The position numbers and the translations under genes are program-made. Under the pieces are notes generated by a model. The model searched no databases, was not told the DNA's origin, and worked only from the letters and a program-made list of their open reading frames with translations. A stretch of DNA of 37,890 nt, taken from contig NZ_JARWNW010000095.1 of the NCBI RefSeq assembly GCF_029868325.1, positions 1 to 37,890 on the forward strand, read 5' to 3'. The first letter of the stretch is position 1, and every line of letters begins with the position of its first letter. Positions 7,584-19,500 of this stretch are shown here, piece by piece. This DNA is from Nocardia carnea (GTDB lineage: Bacteria; Actinomycetota; Actinomycetes; Mycobacteriales; Mycobacteriaceae).

Positions 7584-10500
7584 TCAGTCCGGTAGCGCCG
7601 ACAGGTCCAGTACGTACTCGATCTCCGACCACTCCCCGTCCGGCCGTCCGCCTTCGTCCAGGACGAGTGCGGACAGGTCTTCCAGGACCTCCGGATCGAG
7701 TGCGCCGAGGCCCGCGCGGTCGGTCCACAGGTGCGTGACCCATTCGTCGGCGAGTGCCTCGGTACTCACCTCCGCGATCAGCACCACCGAGGCACCGGCC
7801 GCACCGGCTGCCACGATCTCGACCACGGTGGCCAGGCTGTCGGCCTTGCCGTGCCGGAAGGTGCGCGATTCGTAGGTCAGCTCGGTATCGGCGTGCACGC
7901 GGGCCACCACGGCGGCCAGATCGTCGTAGGAGACCCGGACGCCGCCCGCCGCCACATACGCCATATCGCTGCCACGCAACGGCTGGACCCGGTCGGCGTA
8001 GGTGACCGGACGCGACGACTGCGCACCGATCTCGGCCACCAGCTCCGGATCGTCCGGGATCAGCCAGTCCACCGCCGGCAGGTCCGGCGCGGAGTCGGCC
8101 ACGATCCCGGCCCCGACCGCGAGACCCGCGGCCGTGGCGGTGTCCACCGCGTCGGCGGCCACCAGCGCGGCCCCGGCCTTCAGCACCGCCCAGGTGGCGA
8201 CCGCGGCCTCGACCCCGCGATCGAGCCGGACCACCACACCGGTTCCCGGTCCGTGACCGCGTGCGATCAGGACCCGGGCGAGCCGCGACGACCGCGCGTC
8301 CAGTTCCTGGTAGGTGATCTCTTCCTCACCCCACACCAGGGCGGGACCGTCCGGATCCTCCTCGACCGACGCCCGCAGCGTCTGCGGCAGCGCGGTACCC
8401 GACGAGGCGGTGTGGGCCGCCTGCGGCGCGGGTGCCGCCATCCGCTCCCGTTCGGCGGCGTCGAGGATATCGATCTCGCCGACGCGGATCTGCGGGTCGG
8501 CGGCCACCGCGGCGAGGATGCGTTCGAACCGGCGGCCGAAGGATTGCACGGTCGATTCGTCGAACAGGTCGGCCGCGTAGTTGAACACCGACCAGAGTTC
8601 GCCGTAGCCGCCGTCGGCGTCGCGCTGCGGATCGACGCCGATCTGCAGATCGAACTTCGCGGCCAGCGCGCCCTCGTCCAGGGCCTGAACGGTCAGGCCG
8701 GGCAGATCGACGACGGCGCGTTCGTTGTTCTGGAACGACAGCGCCACATCGAAGAGCGGATTCTGCGCGGTCGCCCGGTCGGGCAGCACCGCCTCCACCA
8801 CTCGTTCGAACGGGATATCGGCGTTGGCGAACGCCGACAGATCGGTTTCGCGCGCATGGTCGAGCAGTTCGGCGAACGTCATGGCCGGATCGATCCTGGT
8901 GCGCAGCGCCAGCGTATTGACGAACATGCCGACGAGGTCGTCGAGGGCCCGCTCACCGCGGCCGGCGACCGGGGTGCCGATGACGACGTCACCGGCGCCG
9001 GTCAACCGCGACACCAGAACCGCGACCGCGGCGTGCAACACCATGAACAGCGTCACGCCCCGCGCCCGCGCGGACTCGTCCAGCAGCCGGTGCACTTCGG
9101 CGTCCACACCGAAGCTGGTGATCCCGCCGCGCAGCGACGGCACCAGCGGCCGCGGCCGGTCCAGCGGCAGCTCGACATCAGGGGTGACCCCGTCGAGTTG
9201 TTTCTGCCAGTAGGCCAGCTGCTCGGCGGCGACGGAGCCGCCGTCGGATTCCTCACCCATCACGCTGCGCTGCCAGAGCGCGAAGTCCGCGTACTGCACC
9301 GGCAGCGGCGACCAGCCGGGTGCGTCCCCGTCGACGCGGGCCAGGTAGGCCGTCACCAGATCCCGGGCCAGCGGCGCCATGGACGCGCCGTCGGCCGTGA
9401 TGTGGTGCGCGACGAAGGCCAGCACATGCTCGCCGGGCCCGGTTTCGAGCAGCAGCGCCCGCACCGGGACCTCCTGCGTGGCATCGAAGCCGGTCGACAT
9501 CAGCGCACCGATCCGGGCCACCGGATCGTCGGCCGATTCGACGCTCAGCCCGCCGGGCAGTACCTGCGCGGCCGGCAGGATCTCCTGGTACGGCAGCCCG
9601 TCGGGGCCGGCCGGGTACCGGGTGCGCAGCGATTCGTGCCGTTCCAGCACATCGGTCACCGCGGCCTGCATCGCCGCGACATCGAGTGCGCCGGTGAGCC
9701 GGATGGCCAGCGGGATGTTGTACGCGGCCGAACTCGGATCGAACTGGTTGATCAGCCACATCCGGTGCTGGGCCAGCGACAACGGCAGCCACTCGGGGCG
9801 CGGTCCGGCTTCGAGGGCCTTCCGGCCGCCGGTTCCGGCATGCTGTTCGACGCGCACCGCCAGTGCGGACACGGTGGCGGCCTCGAACAGCGCGCGCACC
9901 GGCACCGTGGTGTCCAGCGCCGCCCCCAGCCGGGCCGCGACCTGGGTGGCCATCAGCGAGTTACCGCCGAGGGCGAAGAAATCGTCGTCCGCGCCGACCC
10001 GGTCGATCCCGAGCACGTCGGCGAAGATTCCGGCCACGATCTCCTCGATCGGGGTCGAGGCCGACCGGAATTCCCGGGCCTCGAACACCGGTTCCGGTAG
10101 CGCCTTGCGGTCCAGCTTCCCGGACGCGTTCAGCGGGAACTCGTCGAGCACCACGAACGCGGCCGGAACCATATAGGCCGGGAGCCGCTCGGTCAGCTGG
10201 GCGCGCAGCTCGTCGGTATCGACCACGGCGTCCTTGGCGGGCACGACGTACCCGACCAGCCGGTCGCCGGTATTCGGGTCGGACTTCGCCACGACCACCG
10301 ACCGCGCCACCGCGGCATGATCGGTCAGCGCCGCCTCGATTTCGCCGAGTTCGATGCGCTGGCCGCGCACCTTCACCTGGAAGTCGGAGCGCCCCATGTA
10401 GACCAGTTCACCGGCGTCGGTCCAGCGCACCACGTCACCGGTGCGGTACATCCGTTCACCGGCGCCGAACGGGTCGGCGACGAACCGGTCCGCAGTCAGA

Positions 10501-13500
10501 TCCGGGCGGCCCACATAACCGCGGGCCAGCTGCGCGCCGGCCAGGTACAGCTCACCGGTCACACCCACCGGAACCGGCCGCAACCGCGAATCCAGCACAT
10601 ACACCTGCGCGTTCCACACCGGACCACCGATCGGCACCGCACCCGAAACCTCGTCGGCGACCGCGGCGTGCGTGGCGTGCACGGTGAACTCGGTCGGACC
10701 GTAGAGGTTGTACAGCGCCACATCACTGACCCGGCGCACGGCCGCGACCACATCACCGGTGAACGCTTCACCGGCCACGAACAGCATCCGCAGCGAGGCA
10801 AGCGCACCCGGCACGGCGGCGGCGCTCTCCGCGAACACCGACAGCATCGACGGGACGAACGACGTCGCCGTCACACCCTGTTCGGCGATCACCGACGCCA
10901 GGTACTGCGGATCGCGGTGCCCGTCGGGTTCGGCAACGACCATCCGGCCGCCGGCGGTCAACGGTGCGAACAGTTCCCATACCGAGACGTCGAAGGTCGC
11001 GGGGGTCTTGAACAGCACCACATCATCGCGGTCGATACCGTATTCGCCCACGATCCAGGCGATCTGGTTGGCGGCCGATCCGTGCGATACCGCCACACCC
11101 TTCGGCCGGCCGGTCGAACCGGACGTGAAGATCACGTACGCGGTGTTGCTCGTACGCAGCGGCGCGACCCGGTCGGCATCGGTGACCGGAGTATCGGCGT
11201 ATCCGCTGATATCGACGGTGTCGAGGGTGAACACCGGCACGTCCGCGTCGAGCGTCTCGGCATCGGCCGTGGTCGACAGGACGCATACCGGTGCCGCGGT
11301 ATCCAGGATGTGCCGGATCCGTTCGGCCGGATGCGCCGGGTCCAGGGGCACATAGGCGCCACCGGCAGCGGCGACCGCGTACATGCCCACCACCAGGTCC
11401 AGCGACCGCGAAACCAGCAGCCCGACCAGGGATTCCGGGCCCACGCCCTGCGCGATCAGATGCCGGGCCAACCGGTTGACCCGCGCGTCCAGCTCCGCGT
11501 ACGTGACCTCGGCGCCGTCGGAGGTCACCGCGACCCGGTCCGGGTACTCGGCGACCGCCCGGTGGAATCCGTCGAGCAGCAGCGCCGCGGGCACCGGGTG
11601 TTCGGTGGCGTTCCAGTCGGACAGCACCCGGGTCCGCTCCGCCGGGGCCAGGATCTCGAGATCCCCGACCGGTGCCGCCGGATCGGCGACCACCGCGGTC
11701 AGCAACCGGGTGAACCGGTCGGCGAACCCGGCCACCGTGGCCTGGTCGAACAGATCCGTCGCGTAGATGAACTTGGCGGTGACACCGCGGGCGGTGTTCG
11801 CGCCGGTCTCGGCGGGGCCGATCCGTTCGGCGAGTTCCAGATGCAGATCGAACTTGGCTGTCTCGATGGGCGAATCGATACCGCTGATCGCCAGCCCCGG
11901 CAGTTCGCCACTGACCTGCGGATTGTTGTTCTGCAGCGAGAGCATCACCTGGAACAGCGGATGCCGCGCCTGCGAGCGCACCGGGTTCAGCACCTCGACC
12001 AGCCGCTCGAACGGCAGATCCGCATGCCCGAACGCGGCCACGTCGTTACCGCGGACCTGCTCGAGCAGTTCGGCAAAGCCGGCGCCCGAATCGATCGTCG
12101 TCCGCAAGGCGAGGGTGTTGACGAACATGCCGATGACCTCGTCGAGCGCACGTTCACCACGCCCGGCGACCGGAGTGCCGACGACGATGTCGGATTCGCC
12201 CGACAACCGCGACAGCAGTACCGCGAACGCGGCGTGCACGACCATGAAGAAGGTCACCCCGCGGCTGCGCGCGAGCTCGACCAGTTCGGCGTGCACCGCA
12301 TCGTCGATCTCGAAGTCCAGACTCGCGCCCCGGCCGGAGGCCACGGCGGGCCGCGACCGGTCGGCCGGCAGATCCAGCTGCTCCGGGATCCCGGCCAGCT
12401 CGCCTGCCCAGTACCCGATCTGCGCGGCGATCACCGACTCCGGATCGTCCTCCGACCCCAGTACCTGCCGCTGCCACAGCGCGTAATCGGCGTACTGCAC
12501 CTCGAGCGGGCGCCAGCCCGGCTCGCCGCCTTCGATCCGCGCGCTGTAGGCGGTGACCACATCGCGGGCCAGCGGTCCCATAGAGAAACCGTCGGAGGAG
12601 ATGTGGTGGACGACGACCACCAGCACGTGCTCGGTCGGGTCCACCTCGAACAGCCGGACCCGGAACGGGACCGCGGCGGTGACATCGAACCCGGTGCCGA
12701 CGAATTCGGCGATCCGCGCGAACAGGTCGGTTTCCGAAACGTCCACCGTGGTCAGGTCCGGGATCACCGCCGAGGTGGGCACCACCTGCTGGTACGGGGT
12801 CCCATCCACCTCGGGGTAGTACGTGCGCAGCGATTCGTGGCGCGCCAGCACATCGGCGATGGCGATCTGCAGGGCCTGCCGGTCCAGCAGACCCGACAAC
12901 CGCACCGCGATCGGCAGGTTGTCGGCGGCCGATTCGGGATCGAACCGGTTCAGGAACCACATCCGCTGCTGTGCCAGCGATAGCGGCACCCGCTCCACGA
13001 CCTCACCCGACGGCAGGGTCTGTGTGGGCCGCGGCTGCGGTACCAGCGGGACCCGGCCGCCCGCACCCGAATGCGTTTCGGCGCGCGCCGCCAGGGCGGC
13101 CACCGTGGAGGCCTCGAACAGTTCCCGCACGGCGAGATCGGTGTCCAGCGCGGCCGACAGCCGGGCGGCCACCCGGGTCGCGCTCAGCGAGTTACCGCCC
13201 AGCTCGAAGAAGTCGTCGTCCGCACCGACCCGGTCCACGCCGAGGACCTCGGCGAACGTATTCGCCACGATCTCCTCGATGGGGGTCGAGGGCGCCCGGA
13301 AGACGCGGGCCTCGAACACCGGCGCCGGCAGGGCCCGCCGGTCGAGTTTGCCGCTGGCGTTCAGCGGCAGCTCGTCGAGCACCACGAAGGCGGCGGGCAC
13401 CATGTACGACGGCAGGCGCGCGGACAGATCCTCGCGCACATCCTCGATATCCAGCGGGGCACCTGCCGCGGGCACCAGGTAGCCGACGAGCTGATCCCCG

Positions 13501-16500
13501 GTGCGGGTATCGCCGCGCAGCACCACCACGGCCTGGGCGACCTCGTCGATATCGGTCAGGGCGGTTTCGATCTCGCCGAGTTCGATCCGCAGACCACGCA
13601 GCTTCACCTGGAAATCGGAGCGGCCCAGGTATTCCAGTTCGCCGGTCGAGTTCCAGCGCACCACGTCGCCGGTGCGGTACATCCGCTCACCGGCAGCGAA
13701 CGGATTCGCCACGAAACGGTCCGCGCTCAGGTCCGGGCGGGCCACATAACCGTGCGCCAGCTGGGTACCGGCCAGGTACAGCTCACCGGCTACACCGACC
13801 GGCACCGGCCGCAACCGGCCGTCCAGCACGTACACCTGGGTGTTGAACACCGGGGCACCGATCGGCACGACGGCGGTATCGGCGTCGGTCACCTCGTGGA
13901 AGGTGACGTCGACCGCGGCCTCGGTCGGGCCGTACAGGTTGTGCACCGCGGTACCGGTCAGCTCCCGCAACCGCTGCGCGGGCTTCGCCGGAAGCGCCTC
14001 GCCGGAGGAGAACACGAGCCGCAGCGACGCACACGTCCGCGCGCCCGCTTCACCGGGCAGCGCAGCCACGAACACGGTCAGCAAGGACGGTACGAAGTGG
14101 GCGACCGTGACCTGCTCGGCGTCGATCACCTCGGCCAGGTAGGCGGGGTCGCGATGACCGTCCGGCTTGGCGACCACCAGCCGCGCACCGATCTGCAAGG
14201 CCCAGAAGAACTCCCACACCGACACGTCGAATGTCGACGGCGTCTTCTGCAACACCACATCCGAAGGCTGCAGACCGTACTCGGACTGCATCCACACCAG
14301 ACGGTTCACGATCGCCGCATGCGAGACCGCCACACCCTTCGGCCGGCCCGTCGAACCCGACGTGAAGATCACGTACGCGGTATTGCTCGCGCGCAGCGGC
14401 GCGACCCGGTCCGCATCGGTGATCGGAGTATCGCTGTATCCGGACAGATCCAGCTTGTCGATCCGCACCTGCGCGGTATCGATCGGCAGATCGTCCGCGG
14501 AGGTCAGCACACACACCGGGTCCGCGGTGGCCAGGATGTATTCCGTGCGTTCGGCCGGATGGTCCGGGTCCAGCGGTACATAGGCACCGCCGGCGACGGT
14601 GACGGCGTACATGCCGACCACCAGATCGATCGAACGCCGCATCCCCAGGGCCACGAAGGATTCCGGGCCCACCCCGCGGTCGATCAACCAGCGTGCCAGC
14701 AGGTTCACCCGGGCGGCGAACTCGGCGTAGGACAACGTCTGCTCACCGAAGGTCAGCGCGGGCGCGTCCGGGGTCCGGGCGAGCTGCGCATCGAACATCG
14801 ACACCAGGGTCGCGGCGGAATCCACCGGGTGGGCGGTGTCGTTCCACCCGCGCAGCACCAGTTCCCGTTCCGCGTCGTCGAGCAGATCGATCTCGCCGAG
14901 CGGCCGGTCCGGCGCGTCGGTGAGGGCGGTGAGTACCCGCACCAACTGGTCGGCGATCCGGCGCACGCCGGGCTCGTCGAACAGTTCCCGCAGGTAACCG
15001 GCGCGAATCCGCAGCGTGCTGCCCAGCGTGGCGATCAGGCTCAGCGGGTAGTGGGTGGCGTCGACCGCGGTCAGCCCGGTCACCGCCATCCCGTCGATAT
15101 TGGTGGCCTGCTCCTGGATACCTTCGGCATCCACCGGATACGACTCGAACACCAGCAGGGTGTCGAACAGGTTCGCCTGCCCGGCCGCGGCCTGGATATC
15201 GGCCAGGCCCACATAGTGGTGGTCCAGCAGATCGGCCTGCTCGCCCTGGGTCCGGGCGAGCAGTGCCCGCGCGGGTTCGGACTGATCGAAACGCACCCGC
15301 ACCGGGATGGTGTTGATGAACAAGCCGACCATGGTCTCCACACCGGACAGCTGCGGCGGGCGCCCGGAGACGGTGGCGCCGAACACCACATCGTCGCGAC
15401 TGGTGATCCGGCCCAGCAGGATCGCCCACGCCACCTGCAGCACGGTGTTCGCGGTGACACCCAGTTCGGCGGCCAGCGCGACGATCCGGGCAGTGGCGGC
15501 GGTGTCCAGTTCGAAGGCGTATTCGCCGGACAGCGTCTCGATTTCGTGGGTGGACGCGCCACCCGCGGAATCGGGCCGGGTGAGCAGCGTCGGTTCGTTC
15601 ACCCCCGCCAGGGCCTCGCGCCAGGTCGCCAGCGAGGCCTCGTGGTCCTGCCGCCCGACCCAGTCCAGGAAGTGGCGGTAGGAGCGGGCCGCCGGCAATG
15701 CGGTGCGGTCGGCGTGTACCGCGTACAGCGCCAGCAGATCCCGCATGAGCAGCGGCATGGACCAGCCGTCTAGCACGATGTGGTGGTTCGACACCACGAA
15801 CTGCCAGGTATCCGGTCCGGTCTTGATCAGGGTGAACCTGATCAGCCGCGGTTCGGTGAGGTCGAAGCGCCGCAACCGGTCGGCGTCGACGAGATCGTCC
15901 GCGGCACCGGTGGCGCTGCGGTCGTGCTCGGTCCAGTCGACCGGCACCTCGTCCAGGACGACCTGCACCGAGTTGCCCGCGCGGTCGGTCACGAAGACCG
16001 TGCGCAGGTTCTCGTAGCGGTCCACCAGGGCCTGCGCGGCCGCCCGCAGCCGGTCGGCATCCACCCGGCCGGTCAGCGTGAGTACCGCCTGCGCGGTGTA
16101 CACATCCACCGAGGTGGCGGCGATCTGCGCGTGGAACAGCATGCCGGCCTGCAGCGAGGTCAGCGGCCACATATCGGCGACGGGCAGCGGGTACCGCTGC
16201 TCGATGCCCTCGATATCGCGCTGGGTCAGTTCGACGAGCGGGAAGTCCGACGGCGTGTAGCCACCCGCAGTCGCGGAATCGGCATGGCGGGCCACCGCTT
16301 CCAGTGCCTGCACCCACAGCGCGCCGAATTCGGCGGCTTCCTCGGCCGACAGCTGGGTGGTCGGGTAGCCGATCCGCGCGGTCAGGGCATCGCCGACCAC
16401 GATGGCGTTGATATCCAGCAGCGCCATGGCCGGCATATCCGGGTCGTAGCCGACGTCCACGGCCAGATCGGCAGTCGGGAGCCAGCCGAAGCCGTGCATC

Positions 16501-19500
16501 TCCTCGGGAATCTCACCGGCCCCGACGCGACCCAGATAGTTGAAGTTCACCTGGCCCGGCATGGTCCGCGGGAAGTCCGCGGCGGTCTCGGAATTCATGT
16601 AGCGCAGCAGGCCGTAGCCGACACCCTTGTCCGGAACCGCCAGCAGCTGTTCCTTGACGAGTTTGAGCGCGGCGCCCATTTCCGTCCCGCCACTGAGCGC
16701 GGCCTCGATATCGATTCCGGCCGGCTCGAACCGGACCGGGAACAACGCGGTGAACCAGCCGACCGTGCGTGACAGATCGGCACCGGGCACGATCTCTTCC
16801 TCGCGGCCGTGACCCTCGAGCCGGATCAGCAGCGGATCGTCCAGCGGCGCTCCCGGCACCCGGCGGGCCCGCCACGCGGCGGTCGCCAGGACGAGAGCGG
16901 TGAGCAGGCCGTCGTTCACGCCACCGTGGAACAGCGCCGGCACGGTGGTGAGCAGCGCCTGGGTGACCTCCGGCGATACCCGCACCGCGTGCACGTCCAC
17001 GACGCCGGCGGTATCGACCGCCGGATCCATCGGACGCTCGGTGAGCAACGGATCGGCGGTACCGGCGACGGTCCGCCAGTACTCGAGTTCCGCGAGCCGT
17101 TCCGCGCTGTGCGCATTGCGTTCGAGGGCATGCGCCCAGGTCCGCATGGAGGTGACCGGTGCGGGCAGTTCCGGGGTCTGGCCCGCGCTGCGGGCGACGG
17201 CGGACAGCACGAAATCCGGTACCAGCACACGCCACGACACACCGTCGATCGCCAGGTGGTGCGCGATGACCACCAGATGACCGTGCCGGTCGGCCGTATC
17301 GGGTTCCAGCCAGACGAACCGGACCACGACCCCGTTCTCGGGATCGAGCCGGTCCAGTGCGGCATCGACGGCCGCCGCGGCGATCTCGGACAGTTCGGCA
17401 CCGGTGGCGGCGCCGTCGAACACGGTGTGGTCGATTAGCGCGTCCACGTCGACACTGCCCGGAGCGGCGGTTTCCACGGTCCAGTCGCCGCCGGCGGTGT
17501 ACAGCCGCGACCGCAGCATGTCGTGCCGGTCGATGACCGGGCCCACCACGGTGGCGATGGTTTCCCGGTCGATGCCGACCGGCAGGTCCAAGGTGATGAG
17601 CTGGTGGAACCGGCCGAAGGAACCGGGTCGTTCGGCCATGAACCGCACGATCGGCGTCAACGGCATGGACCCGATACCGCCGCCCGGCATTTCGACCAGC
17701 GTCTGCAGCACACTGTCGGCGTCCGCGGATTCGGCGACCGAGGCCAGCCCGGCCACCGTCCGCTGTTCGAAGACATGCCGCGGTGTGAACACCACGCCAC
17801 GGGCTTTGGCGCGCGACACCAGCTGGATGGACACGATGCTGTCGCCGCCGAGGGCGAAGAACGAATCGTCGACACCCACCCGGTCCACACCGAGCACCTC
17901 GGCGAAGACCTCGGCGATGATCTGCTCGACCGGTGTGCGCGGGCCGCGGAAGGCGGTACGCGCCTGGAACACCGGTTCGGGCAGTGCCTTACGGTCCAGT
18001 TTCCCGGCCGGGGTCAGCGGGATCCGGTCGATGACCATGATCGACGCCGGCACCATGTAGTCGGGCAGGCTCTCGGCGACGAACCCGGTCACGTCGGCGA
18101 TATCGACAGTGGCACCCGGCGCCGGGACCACATACGACACGAGCGACACCGCACCCGCGGTGTTCTCGTGGCCGGTGGTGACCGCGAAGTCCACGGTGTC
18201 GTGCGCGGTGAGCGCGGCGTCGATCTCGCCGAGTTCGATACGGAAACCGCGGACCTTCACCTGGAAATCGTTACGGCCCACATACTCCACCGCGGGGTCA
18301 CCCGCGGCGTCGCGCCGCCAGCGCACCAGGTCACCGGTGCGGTACAGGCGGGAACCGGGCTCGCCGTGCGGGTCGGCGACGAAACGCTCGGCGGTCAAAC
18401 CCGGCCGCGCGTGATAGCCACGCGCCAGCTGGATACCGCCGACATACAGTTCACCGGCCACACCCTCGGGGACCGGGTTCAACCGGTCGTCGAGGACCAG
18501 CGCCCGCATACCGCGTACCGGGCCACCGATCGTCACCCGATCACGGGCATGCAGCACACCACTGATATTCGTGGCGATCGTGGCCTCGGTCGGGCCGTAG
18601 GCATTGTGGAGCCGCCGCTCGGCCCCACCCGCCGGTGCGGTGGACCATTTCGCGACGAGATCGGCGGAAATGGCTTCACCACCGGAGATGATCACTTCCA
18701 TACCCGCGAGGTCCGCGGGATCCAGCGAAGCCAGCACCGACGGCGTGATCAGGCCGACCGTCACACCCTCACGGGAGATCAGCTCGCCCAGCTCGGCACC
18801 GCCATAGGTACCGGTCGGCACCACAACCAGCGCACCCGCCGAACCGACCGCGAGCAGCAGCTCGAGGATCGAGGCGTCGAACGACGGCGACGCGAACGCC
18901 AGCGCCCGCGACGCCGAGGTCAGCCGGTACCGCTCCACCTGCTCGGCACTGAAGTTCGCCAAGCCCTCATGGCTGACGACAACGCCCTTGGGCAGGCCCG
19001 TGGAGCCGGAGGTGTAGATGACATACGCGGTGTTCGCCGGAGTCAGCGGCCGCAGCCTGTCGGCATCGTTCACCGGCCCGGCCGAATGCCGGTCCAGATC
19101 CAGTTCGTCCAGAACCAGCCAGTCCACCGAATCCGGCAGATCGGCCCGCACCGACGACACCGTGATACCCACGGATGCACCGGAATCGGTGAGCATATGG
19201 GTGATCCGGTCTTCCGGATAGGTCGGGTCGATCGGCAGGAATGCCGCACCGGATTTGGTCACGGCCCATTCGGCGAGCACCGAATCCGCCGACCGCGGCA
19301 CCGCCACGGCCACCACATCCTCGGCACCCGAACCGCGGCCGATCAGCACCCGTGCCAAACGGTTCGACCGCTCGTCGAACTCGCCATAGGAGTGGCGAAC
19401 ACCGTCGAACACCACCGCCGGTGCGGCCGGATCGACAGCCACGGCAGCGGCCAGCAGCTCCGGCAATGTCTGCGCCGGTACCGCCGGGCCACCCGTGCGG

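Noticed and set aside
7447..7743. 98-codon minus-strand frame overlapping the end of gene A
   Set aside because: It overlaps the gene A coding sequence in another frame and translates to Pro/Arg/Gly-rich sequence without a known motif.
7587..8390. The gene A end as a frameshifted normal A domain
   Set aside because: Homology to A domains continues in the same frame past the deleted loop and up to the stop, and the spacer does not encode GPTE or GKLD motifs in the minus-strand frames inspected, so one base error cannot restore it.
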